Shown here one piece after another: positions 1 to 6,869 of a stretch of 64,000 bases of DNA. The first letter of the stretch is position 1. The number at the start of each line of letters is the position of its first letter. The notes beneath the pieces are model-generated. The model was not told where the DNA came from. It saw nothing but the letters and a program-made list of their open reading frames with translations, and searched no databases. Source of the stretch: Micavibrio_C sp965231165. GTDB taxonomy: Bacteria; Pseudomonadota; Alphaproteobacteria; Micavibrionales; Micavibrionaceae. Position numbers and translations under genes: made by a program. The stretch spans positions 868,001 to 932,000 of the forward strand of contig OZ246421.1 of NCBI GenBank assembly GCA_965231165.1. Direction: 5' to 3'.

Positions 1-176
1 ACTTGCGACCACAGACGCGCCAGAACCCTGAATCCGTTCTTATAAAGAAAATGCGCCAGCGGGTGGTAAATCACCATGATGTGAAAACCGGGATAGCATA
101 GTAATACTTCCGTGAATGACGGGCATGCTGCATCGCGGTCACGGATGGATTGAATGAGGTTCAGAATTTTATTCAT
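1..176 (-). CDS. cysE: Serine O-acetyltransferase, N-terminal part (cut by window edge)
   Basis: The product makes O-acetylserine from serine and acetyl-CoA, the substrate of the neighbouring CysK. Only the first 58 codons are present, starting at ATG 176-174. The translated piece contains RDRDAACPSFTEVLLCYPG followed by H-x6-HPLAHFLY and ARLWSQ, the typical end of the N-terminal helical domain of CysE/SATase proteins (usual form: RDPAA..S..E.LL.YPG..A...HR.AH.L). The hexapeptide-repeat acetyltransferase domain lies outside the window. It is 86 bases downstream of cysK on the same strand, with a palindromic repeat between them, so co-transcription is likely. Identification rests on a short segment plus context. 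Confidence 0.8.
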   Translation of the reverse strand, partial: MNKILNLIQSIRDRDAACPSFTEVLLCYPGFHIMVIYHPLAHFLYKNGFRVLARLWSQ

Positions 177-191
177 AAATCAGCCTTTTAT

Positions 192-254
192 CCCCTCACC
201 CTCCGCACCTGCGGTGCTCCTCCCTCTCCCTCTGGGAGAGGGTTGGGGTGAGGG
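192..254. repeat. Palindromic intergenic repeat, family A
   Basis: GC-rich inverted repeat: CCCTCACCCTCCGC..., a central CTCTCCCTCTGGGAGAG, then GGTTGGGGTGAGGG. The outer arms CCCTCACCC and GGGGTGAGGG pair, and so do the inner arms. A near-identical copy lies at 42010-42074, and shorter relatives lie near 37937, 38317 and 38384. It sits between cysK and cysE and would form a strong hairpin in either strand's RNA. Confidence 0.85.
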
Positions 255-262
255 ATTTTAAT

Positions 263-1216
263 TTAACCTAAGTCATCGAACAACGCTGTCGATAAATATC
301 TTTCAGCAAAGGATGGAATAATCACAACCATAGTCTTGCCTACGTTTTCAGGGCGCGCGCCCACTTGCGTCGCAGCCCACAAGGCCGCGCCAGAAGAGAG
401 CCCCACAGGCAGCCCCTCAAGCCGCGCCACTTCACGTGCTGTTGCGATCGCGTTATCATTTGTGACACGCACGACTTCATCAATCAATTTCGTGTCCAGA
501 ATAGATGGCACAAAGCCCGCGCCAATGCCCTGAATTTTATGCGGTGATGGTGCGCCGCCTGACAGCACGGGACTCGCGTCGGGTTCTACAGCGATGGTTT
601 TAAAATCCGGATTTTTTTGCTTCAACACTTGTGAAACACCTGTCAGCGTACCGCCTGTGCCAACCCCGGCTATCAACATATCCGCCTTGCCCGCTGTATC
701 TTCCCAGATTTCAAGCGCGGTGGTATTGCGGTGAATTTCCGGGTTGGCGGGATTATCAAATTGCGCCGGGATAAATGAGTCAGGCGTTGACGCCGCCAGT
801 TCTTCCGCTTTAGCAATCGCGCCCTTCATGCCCTTATCAGCGGGCGTCAGCACCAGTTCCGCGCCCAGCAGCGCCAGCATCTTGCGGCGCTCAATGGACA
901 TGCTTTCCGGCATGGTGAGAATAAGGCGGTAACCCTTGGATGCCGCGACGAAGGCGAGCGCAATACCGGTGTTTCCCGATGTCGGCTCGATCAGCACGGT
1001 TTTACCCGGCGTAATTTTTCCTGCCCTCTCGGCGACGTCGATCATGGCCGCGCCAATACGATCCTTGACCGAGGCGAGCGGATTGAAGAATTCGAGTTTG
1101 GCGATAAGATCGGCCTTGATGCCATATTTTGCGGAAAATTTGGGAAGACGTACAAGCGGTGTGGCACCGATGGTATCGATCACCGAGTCATAAATTTTCC
1201 CGCGGAATTCAGCCAT
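263..1216 (-). CDS. cysK: Cysteine synthase A (O-acetylserine sulfhydrylase)
   Basis: PLP enzyme that joins O-acetylserine and sulfide to give cysteine; cytosolic. The 317-residue length is normal for CysK. Visible motifs: the PLP-lysine segment ASVKDRIG (Lys51), the substrate loop PTSGNTGIALA (about 79-89), the phosphate-binding GVGTGGTLTG (about 183-192), and the EPDASPVLSGG ... HKIQGIGAGF segment typical of CysK rather than cystathionine beta-synthase. The next gene downstream on the same strand is cysE, the usual partner in the cysteine synthase complex. A nested palindrome (1232-1260) lies just upstream of the start and may be an operator. Confidence 0.95.
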   Translation of the reverse strand: MAEFRGKIYDSVIDTIGATPLVRLPKFSAKYGIKADLIAKLEFFNPLASVKDRIGAAMIDVAERAGKITPGKTVLIEPTSGNTGIALAFVAASKGYRLILTMPESMSIERRKMLALLGAELVLTPADKGMKGAIAKAEELAASTPDSFIPAQFDNPANPEIHRNTTALEIWEDTAGKADMLIAGVGTGGTLTGVSQVLKQKNPDFKTIAVEPDASPVLSGGAPSPHKIQGIGAGFVPSILDTKLIDEVVRVTNDNAIATAREVARLEGLPVGLSSGAALWAATQVGARPENVGKTMVVIIPSFAERYLSTALFDDLG

Positions 1217-1231
1217 GACACCCTCTTCTCT

Positions 1232-1260
1232 AAAATGCTTCTCTAGAGAATTAGCATTTT
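1232..1260. promoter_or_regulatory. Nested palindrome upstream of cysK
   Basis: AAAATGC, the perfect 12-base palindrome TTCTCTAGAGAA, a TTA spacer, then GCATTTT. The outer arms are also inverted repeats. It fills most of the 63-base gap between the hypothetical gene ending at 1280 and the cysK start at 1216. The symmetry suits a dimeric regulator controlling cysK. As RNA on the minus strand it could also form a weak hairpin behind the upstream gene. No regulator is identified. Confidence 0.4.
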
Positions 1261-1279
1261 GCTGCGAAACAGCAAAGAA

Positions 1280-1768
1280 CTATTGGCTGGCGCTGGCGCA
1301 GATCGGCTTGCTGGTGGGGTGCGAGGGGTAGAAAGTCGCGGCCCACTTTTTAATGTCGGATTGCGACATGTTGGCGACTTTTTCAATCCTGCTGGCGTAA
1401 TGCTTGCAGAATTGATCGGGGCGCATGCGGGCAGAGTCGTTTGCGATTTTATTGGCGAAGATGGTGCGCATGGAATTCAGTTGCGCTTCGGGATCGGGGG
1501 AACCCGTGCGGCGGAAATATTCCATCAGATTACGTTCGTATGCAGCAAACAGCTTGATATTGTTCGCGGTGAAGGTGCGGTAAGCGGCATAAAGATTTTT
1601 GCCGTTGGCTTTATACATGTGCTGGCAGTTGAGGCCGATGACCATCAACTCGCTGTGGATGCGGATGCCTTGTTCGGACTCGGCTTCGGGCATTGTGTAA
1701 CAGGAAGCCGCCATCGCCTGTGATGACAACAAAACCGAAACAACAAACACCATCAGAAATTTTTTCAT
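1280..1768 (-). CDS. Hypothetical secreted protein
   Basis: 162 residues, family not recognised. Residues 1-20 form a clear Sec signal peptide (MKKF, a hydrophobic core, then SSQAMAA), so the mature protein is probably periplasmic. The mature part has four cysteines (near the new N-terminus, mid-region NCQHM, QFCKHY and PICAS), enough for two disulfides, and is mostly helical by composition. Its ATG overlaps the stop of the upstream dehydrogenase by one base (TAATG), so the two are probably translationally coupled. It may be carried on the same transcript as cysK. Confidence 0.7.
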   Translation of the reverse strand: MKKFLMVFVVSVLLSSQAMAASCYTMPEAESEQGIRIHSELMVIGLNCQHMYKANGKNLYAAYRTFTANNIKLFAAYERNLMEYFRRTGSPDPEAQLNSMRTIFANKIANDSARMRPDQFCKHYASRIEKVANMSQSDIKKWAATFYPSHPTSKPICASASQ

Positions 1769-2709
1769 TACGCCGCCACCGGAGTTTTTAAAGGTTCACC
1801 ACTGAAATGGGCGCGCAGGTTCAAAAGAACAAGCTGTCCCATTTTCTTTCTGGTTTCTGCCGTCGCTGTGCCGATATGCGGCAGCAACACTACGTTATCC
1901 ATTGTGAAGAAGGCTTCGGGTACGTGCGGCTCGTTGTCAAAGACATCCAGCCCCGCCCCTGCAATCTCCCTGTTGCGCAATGCGATCAGCAATGCTTCTT
2001 CATTTACCACGGAACCACGGGCCACATTTATCAGGTAACCCTGCGGCCCCAGTGCCTTCAGCACGTCGGCATTCACCAGATGACGGGTCTCAGACCCGCC
2101 AGCCACGCTTAATACCATAAAGTCGCTATCTTCTGCCAGCTTCATCAGTTCGGGGTAGTAACTATAGGAAAACTCAGGCTTTTCCCGTCGTCCGTAATAA
2201 ATGACATTCATGTCGAACGCCTCGGCCCTACGCGCCACGGCCTGGCCGATCGGGTCGAGACCCACAATGCCGACCGTTTTGCCGGTCAGGCTGATGCCGA
2301 GCGGCATCGGGCCATTGACCCATTTCCCGACGCGGACATAGGCATCGCCCTCCACCGTCCGGCGCGCGCAATTCAGCAATAATGACAAGGCAATGTCCGC
2401 CGTATCGTTTGTCACCAGATCAGGCGTATTGGTCACGGCGATATGGCGCTCTTTAGCGGCCTGCAGATCAATATTGTCAACGCCCACACCAAACTGACAT
2501 ATGATTTCAAGATTGGGCAGCGCCTCGATCAAATGGCGATTGGCCTTTTTCATCGGGCTGGTGATGATGCCGACGATGTCATTGCGGTGCTGCTGGAGCG
2601 TTGCCTCGGGATCAGCTTCCTTGGCCAGCCGGATAACACTGAAATCACGTTCCAGTTCTTCCATTTCGTGCGGCAGAAGTGTGCCTAGTGCAAGGATGGT
2701 GCGGGTCAT
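1768..2709 (-). CDS. D-2-hydroxyacid dehydrogenase family protein (GhrB-like)
   Basis: 313 residues, the usual length for NAD(P)-dependent D-isomer 2-hydroxyacid dehydrogenases acting on glyoxylate, hydroxypyruvate or similar 2-oxoacids. Catalytic residues are in their normal setting: Arg231 in NVARGSVVNEEAL, Glu260 in LDVFDNEP, and His278 in LLPHIGTATAETR. FGVGVDNID (about 73-81) is also typical. The dinucleotide loop reads VGIVGLDPIG (about 146-155) rather than GLGxIG: the second glycine of GxGxxG is Asp152. The enzyme could still fold, but cofactor binding may be altered. The substrate cannot be told from sequence. It is followed by the small secreted protein with a one-base overlap. Confidence 0.85.
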   Translation of the reverse strand: MTRTILALGTLLPHEMEELERDFSVIRLAKEADPEATLQQHRNDIVGIITSPMKKANRHLIEALPNLEIICQFGVGVDNIDLQAAKERHIAVTNTPDLVTNDTADIALSLLLNCARRTVEGDAYVRVGKWVNGPMPLGISLTGKTVGIVGLDPIGQAVARRAEAFDMNVIYYGRREKPEFSYSYYPELMKLAEDSDFMVLSVAGGSETRHLVNADVLKALGPQGYLINVARGSVVNEEALLIALRNREIAGAGLDVFDNEPHVPEAFFTMDNVVLLPHIGTATAETRKKMGQLVLLNLRAHFSGEPLKTPVAA

Positions 2710-2792
2710 GACGGAAAAGCCAATCGTTTGATGAAACTTGATTTTTGCAGGATAAGTGTGGTTTAAACGCCCGTCAACGTTAGCAGAGTATT

Positions 2793-4127
2793 ATGGCCGA
2801 AAACGCACACAAAAAACTGTTTATTAAAACCTGGGGCTGTCAGATGAACGTCTATGACAGCCACCGGATGGCGGATATTCTGGCCCCGCTTGGCTATAAG
2901 CAAGCGGACACCCCTGATGACGCCGATATGGTGATCTTAAATACCTGCCATATCCGTGAAAAGGCCACCGAAAAAGTATTCTCCGACCTCGGGCGCATTC
3001 GCGAGTTAAAAGCAGAGAAAGCAGAGCGCGGCGAAAAGATGCTGGTCGCGGTTGCCGGATGCGTGGCGCAGGCCGAAGGCGATGTGATCATGGATCGCGC
3101 CAGATATGTCGATATGGTATTCGGCCCGCAGACCTATCACGAACTGCCCGAGATGATTATTCGCGCGACGGGCGAGCGCGTGGTCAATACTGAGCTTACG
3201 ACCATTTCAAAATTCGACTCCCTGCCGCAGGAAAATATTCCGCAGGGCGTGACCGCCTTTTTATCCATTCAGGAAGGCTGCGACAAATTCTGCACGTTCT
3301 GCGTGGTACCTTACACACGCGGCGCGGAATATTCACGGCCTGTGCAGCAAGTCATCGACGAGGCCCGCCGCCAGCGCGATAGCGGTGCCAAAGAAATCAC
3401 GCTGCTGGGGCAGAATGTGAATGCCTATCACGGCACCGCGCCCAATGGCCGCACGATGGGGCTGGCCGAACTGATTGCGGCGGTTGCCGAGATCGACGGG
3501 ATTGAGCGTATCCGCTACATGACATCGCATCCACGCGATATGGATGATGCACTGATTGAGGCACATGGCAGCATTCCCAAACTGATGCCGTTCCTGCATT
3601 TGCCGGTGCAGCATGGTTCGGATGAAATTCTGAAGGTGATGAACCGCAAGCACACCGCCGATCATTTCCGTGACATCATCGCCCATGTGCGCAAGGCGCG
3701 TCCGGGCATTGGCCTGTCATCCGACTTCATCGTGGGCTTCCCCGGCGAGAGCGACAAGCATTTTGAAGAATTGCTGCAACTGGTGCGCGATATCGGATTC
3801 TCGGCATCTTACTCATTCAAATACAGCGCCCGTCCCGGTACGCCTGCCGCCAACATGCAGAACCTTGTCGCCGAGAAAATCATGGATGAGCGTTTGCAGA
3901 TATTGCAAAAGCTGCTGTTCGGTCAGCAGCAAGAATTCAATGAGAAATTTCTCGGCCAAACGGTCGAGGTATTGGCCGACGGCATCGGCAACCGCCCCAA
4001 CCAGCTTCATGGCCGCACGGCGCATAATCAGGCGATGCACGTAACCTGCGACCCTGCCCTGCTCGGCCAGATGCTGCAGGTCAAGGTCGATGGCGCGACG
4101 TCTACGGCGCTGACGGGCAAAATCTGA
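2793..4127 (+). CDS. miaB: tRNA-2-methylthio-N6-dimethylallyladenosine synthase
   Basis: Radical-SAM methylthiotransferase that adds the 2-methylthio group to i6A37 of tRNAs reading UNN codons. The 444-residue chain shows the N-terminal UPF0004 cluster ligands Cys16 (WGCQMN), Cys52 (NTCHIRE) and Cys90 (AGCVAQ), then the radical-SAM triad Cys163, Cys167 and Cys170 (EGCDKFCTFC). GQNVNAY and SDFIVGFPGE follow, with a C-terminal TRAM domain from about 375. It heads a plus-strand cluster continuing with phoH, ybeY, corC and lnt, the same order as E. coli miaB-ybeZ-ybeY-ybeX-lnt. Confidence 0.97.
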   Translation: MAENAHKKLFIKTWGCQMNVYDSHRMADILAPLGYKQADTPDDADMVILNTCHIREKATEKVFSDLGRIRELKAEKAERGEKMLVAVAGCVAQAEGDVIMDRARYVDMVFGPQTYHELPEMIIRATGERVVNTELTTISKFDSLPQENIPQGVTAFLSIQEGCDKFCTFCVVPYTRGAEYSRPVQQVIDEARRQRDSGAKEITLLGQNVNAYHGTAPNGRTMGLAELIAAVAEIDGIERIRYMTSHPRDMDDALIEAHGSIPKLMPFLHLPVQHGSDEILKVMNRKHTADHFRDIIAHVRKARPGIGLSSDFIVGFPGESDKHFEELLQLVRDIGFSASYSFKYSARPGTPAANMQNLVAEKIMDERLQILQKLLFGQQQEFNEKFLGQTVEVLADGIGNRPNQLHGRTAHNQAMHVTCDPALLGQMLQVKVDGATSTALTGKI

Positions 4128-4163
4128 CGGAAATCTGCGAAATTTTAAGTTCATGATCATTAT

Positions 4164-4180
4164 AAAATCCTTAGGATTTT
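4164..4180. repeat. Small perfect palindrome between miaB and phoH
   Basis: AAAATCC, TTA, GGATTTT: a 7-base perfect inverted repeat in the 98-base gap after miaB. It is followed by GTGG rather than a T-run, so it is not a standard terminator. It could be an operator or a weak hairpin for the phoH transcript. The rest of the gap is AT-rich with no convincing -35/-10 pair. Confidence 0.4.
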
Positions 4181-4214
4181 GTGGTAATATATTCATATAC
4201 AACGCTTTTTTGAC

Positions 4215-4228
4215 AGGAGTCGGCCATA
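4215..4228 (+). promoter_or_regulatory. Ribosome binding site and ATA start of phoH
   Basis: AGGAG at 4215-4219, spacer TCGGCC, then ATA at 4226-4228. This is the only well-placed initiation region in frame with the conserved PhoH N-terminus. ATA is a very rare initiation codon, so discrimination by IF3 or a base-call error for ATG are the obvious alternatives. Confidence 0.5.
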
Positions 4229-5242
4229 GCCAAGCAATTCTCTCAGGAACGCCTCTCTTTCGAGGACAATCGCCTTGTCCCCATTTTGTACGGCGAACAG
4301 AATAATCACCTGCATAAGATCGAGCATGCGTTTGACGTGGAAATCAACAGCCGCGGCAATGAAGTTATGATCAGCGGCACACATGCGAATATTTATCAGG
4401 CGCGCCATGTGCTGGAATTTTTGTGGTCGAAGGTTCGTCAGGGTCATGAAGTCGATGGCCCGACAGTGGATGGCGCGATCCGTTTTCAGAAGGACCATAA
4501 AACGAACGGCAAACAGGCCGATCCCGAGGACAAGGAAAACCCAGCAGGGTTGCCCGGCTTTCATTCGAATGATGAAGGCAATGTCATCATCACCAAGAAG
4601 AAACGCATTTCCGCCCGCACACCCGTTCAGGGCGAATATATCGCCGCGATGAAAAAGAACCGCATGGTGTTCGGCATCGGCCCCGCCGGTACGGGGAAAA
4701 CATATCTGGCCGTCGCCAAGGCCGTGGAAATGGTAGAGGCCGGTAAAGTGGAACGCATCATCCTGACCCGCCCCGCCGTGGAAGCGGGCGAACGTCTGGG
4801 GTTCCTGCCCGGCGAATTGAAAGAGAAGATGGACCCGTACATGAGGCCGCTTTATGACGCGCTTTATGACACGATGCCCGGCGACAAGGTGCAGAAGAAA
4901 ATTCTGAGCGAAGAGATCGAGATTGCGCCGCTGGCCTTCATGCGCGGACGCACACTCAACAACGCCTTTATCATTCTCGACGAAGCGCAGAACACCACGA
5001 CACAACAGATGCTGATGTTCCTGACTCGTATGGGCGAAAACTCCTTCATGCTGATTACAGGTGATCCTTCGCAGATTGATTTGCCTTACGGTGTGCAGTC
5101 GGGACTGAAAGAGGCATTACAAATTCTGAAGGATGAGGACGATATCGGTTTTGTTCACTTCACCGCGAAGGACGTCGTGCGTCATAAGCTGGTCGCCAAG
5201 ATCATTCAGGCCTACGACAAATTCAGAAAGATAGATACCTGA
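4226..5242 (+). CDS. phoH: PhoH family ATPase (YbeZ), apparent ATA start
   Basis: PhoH/YbeZ proteins are P-loop NTPases that act with YbeY in rRNA maturation and RNA quality control. Walker A is GPAGTGKTYLA and Walker B is FIILDEAQN; the family segment RPAVEAGERLGFLPG is present. The conserved N-terminal stretch FEDNRLVPILYGEQNNH is encoded upstream of the first standard start codon (TTG 4286). Between the in-frame TGA at 4211-4213 and that TTG there is no ATG, GTG or TTG. ATA at 4226 sits 6 bases after the Shine-Dalgarno AGGAG (4215-4219). Starting there gives 338 residues, a normal length. Product identity is very sure; the start is an inference. Confidence 0.9.
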   Translation: MAKQFSQERLSFEDNRLVPILYGEQNNHLHKIEHAFDVEINSRGNEVMISGTHANIYQARHVLEFLWSKVRQGHEVDGPTVDGAIRFQKDHKTNGKQADPEDKENPAGLPGFHSNDEGNVIITKKKRISARTPVQGEYIAAMKKNRMVFGIGPAGTGKTYLAVAKAVEMVEAGKVERIILTRPAVEAGERLGFLPGELKEKMDPYMRPLYDALYDTMPGDKVQKKILSEEIEIAPLAFMRGRTLNNAFIILDEAQNTTTQQMLMFLTRMGENSFMLITGDPSQIDLPYGVQSGLKEALQILKDEDDIGFVHFTAKDVVRHKLVAKIIQAYDKFRKIDT

Positions 5243-5260
5243 TATGACCCCTTCCATGAT

Positions 5261-5338
5261 TTGTCATCCCGAGCGTAGCCGAGGGATCTTATCAAGTTTC
5301 AACCGGGTCAGATCCCTCGGCTACGCTCGGGATGACAA
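5261..5338. repeat. 29-base perfect inverted repeat, family C
   Basis: The left arm 5261-5289 (begins TTGTCATCCCGAGCGTAGCC) and right arm 5310-5338 are exact reverse complements around a 20-base loop. It sits between phoH and ybeY inside an otherwise tight gene cluster. Relatives with the TGTCAT..GAGCG..GCGAAG theme lie near 23445, 46847 and 52168. It would form a very stable RNA hairpin and may act in processing or attenuation of the phoH-ybeY message. Confidence 0.9.
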
Positions 5339-5353
5339 GTTGAGGTTTTTTTG

Positions 5354-5884
5354 ATGACCCCCGCATCTGTTTCCGTTGATGTGATTATCAATCACCCGGC
5401 ATGGAAATCTGCCTCCCTTTCTCTGGAAGACTTTGCGCAGGACATTATCAGCCTGACCCTTTCCATGGCCGATCTGCCCGCGGAACTGACAGACCGGGAA
5501 ATAGAGGTTTGCGTCGTGCTGACCGATGATTCCGAGATTCACACCCTGAACCGGGACTATCGCGGCATGGACAAGCCCACAAATGTGCTGTCTTTCGCCA
5601 ATCTGGATTCCGACAGCGCGGAAGACGAATTAGCCATGGAAGACATGCCGTTTTCCTTAGGCGACGTCATTATCGCCTGGGACACAATGCAGCGCGAAGC
5701 CATTGAACAACATAAGAAATTTGAGGACCATCTCAGCCATATGATGGTGCACGGGACTTTACATTTGCTAGGCTACGACCATATGGATGATGGAGACGCC
5801 GCCGTTATGGAAGGGCTGGAAATCAGGATTCTGGAAAAAATAAATGTTGAAAATCCCTACGCGGACGATCAATTTGTGGCATAA
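5354..5884 (+). CDS. ybeY: Endoribonuclease YbeY (16S rRNA maturation)
   Basis: Zinc-dependent endoribonuclease needed for 16S rRNA 3'-end processing and 70S quality control. The signature HGTLHLLGYDH supplies the three zinc histidines, and TNVLSFA is the second family motif. With the ATG at 5354 the protein has 176 residues, a little longer than E. coli YbeY (155). A TTG at 5351 directly precedes the ATG and is less likely. It follows phoH after the family C palindrome and precedes corC by a few bases, consistent with the PhoH-YbeY functional pairing. Confidence 0.95.
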   Translation: MTPASVSVDVIINHPAWKSASLSLEDFAQDIISLTLSMADLPAELTDREIEVCVVLTDDSEIHTLNRDYRGMDKPTNVLSFANLDSDSAEDELAMEDMPFSLGDVIIAWDTMQREAIEQHKKFEDHLSHMMVHGTLHLLGYDHMDDGDAAVMEGLEIRILEKINVENPYADDQFVA

Positions 5885-5892
5885 TCGGCAAC

Positions 5893-6849
5893 ATGCAAAA
5901 AGAAGCAACCATGACCAAGGAAGATAGCTCGGGATCGAACACTGATTCCGAGCCACCGCAACCGGACTTATCCGACAGTAGACAGGCCAGCGACAGCAAC
6001 GGCTTTATCGGCTGGCTGAAAGGTGCCATCGGCATGGAGAAGGCCAATGACGGCAACTCTCTGCGCGAAGTGTTCGAGGGCTTTCTTGAGGAAGCTGAGC
6101 AGCGCCCGGAAACACACTCCTCTATCGCCACGCATGAACGTGCTCTTATATCGAACGTCCTCAAGCTGCGCGATATGACTGTGGTCGATGTGATGATCCC
6201 GCGCGCCGATATCGTGGCGATCGACGTCAATACATCGCAGGAAGACCTGCTGGCCCTGCTTTCGCAGAAACAATTCAGCCGCATCCCCGTTTACCGTGAA
6301 ACGCTGGACGATGTTCTGGGCACCATTCACATCAAAGACATTCTGGCCGTACTGGCGCAGGGACAGCGTATCGACATCGCCACGCTGGTGCGTGACATGC
6401 CTATCGTATCACCAGCGATGCACGTGCTCGACCTGATCCTACTGATGCGTAACCGCCGCAAGCACCTGGTGCTGGTGGTTGACGAGTATGGCGGCATTGA
6501 CGGTCTGGCCACCATCGGCGACGTGGTTGAAGCGATTGTCGGCGATATCGAGGATGAATATGATCAGGACGATGAACCGGAACTGACCGTCCACCGCGAC
6601 GGCAGCATCACCGCAGACGCCCGTTATGACATTGACGAGTTTCAGGAAAAATTCGGCACGTTGATTACTGAAGAAGAAGCCGAAGACGTCGATACACTGG
6701 GCGGCATGATATTCGCCCTGACAGGCCGTATTCCTGCCCGTGGCGAGATTATTGCGCATGACAGCGGAATTACTTTTGAAATCCTTGATGCCGACCCGCG
6801 CCGCGTCAACCGTGTATTGATCCGCAATCTCCCCTTGCAGAAAAACTGA
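5893..6849 (+). CDS. CorC/TlyC-type CBS-domain protein
   Basis: 318 residues. After a polar, low-complexity N-terminus (about 1-50) there is a pair of CBS domains. The first begins near RDMTVVDVMIPRADIVAID; the second holds HLVLVVDEYGGIDGLATIGDVVE. The C-terminal CorC_HlyC transporter-associated domain (about 235-315) contains EEAEDVDTLGGMIF. No transmembrane segment is seen, so this is the soluble CorC/YbeX type rather than the membrane DUF21 form. Family members bind adenine nucleotides; links to Mg/Co efflux and ribosome metabolism have been proposed for YbeX. ATG 5911 is an alternative start. It lies between ybeY and lnt as in E. coli. Confidence 0.92.
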   Translation: MQKEATMTKEDSSGSNTDSEPPQPDLSDSRQASDSNGFIGWLKGAIGMEKANDGNSLREVFEGFLEEAEQRPETHSSIATHERALISNVLKLRDMTVVDVMIPRADIVAIDVNTSQEDLLALLSQKQFSRIPVYRETLDDVLGTIHIKDILAVLAQGQRIDIATLVRDMPIVSPAMHVLDLILLMRNRRKHLVLVVDEYGGIDGLATIGDVVEAIVGDIEDEYDQDDEPELTVHRDGSITADARYDIDEFQEKFGTLITEEEAEDVDTLGGMIFALTGRIPARGEIIAHDSGITFEILDADPRRVNRVLIRNLPLQKN

Positions 6850-6869
6850 AATTAGACGAAAACCAAGTC

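Noticed and set aside
192..254. Family A repeat as a CRISPR or terminator
   Set aside because: Copies are single, dispersed and palindromic without spacers, so not CRISPR. No T-run follows, so not a standard terminator.
4286..4288. TTG 4286 as the phoH start
   Set aside because: It would remove conserved N-terminal residues and has no ribosome binding site. It is kept only as a fallback if ATA initiation is disproved.
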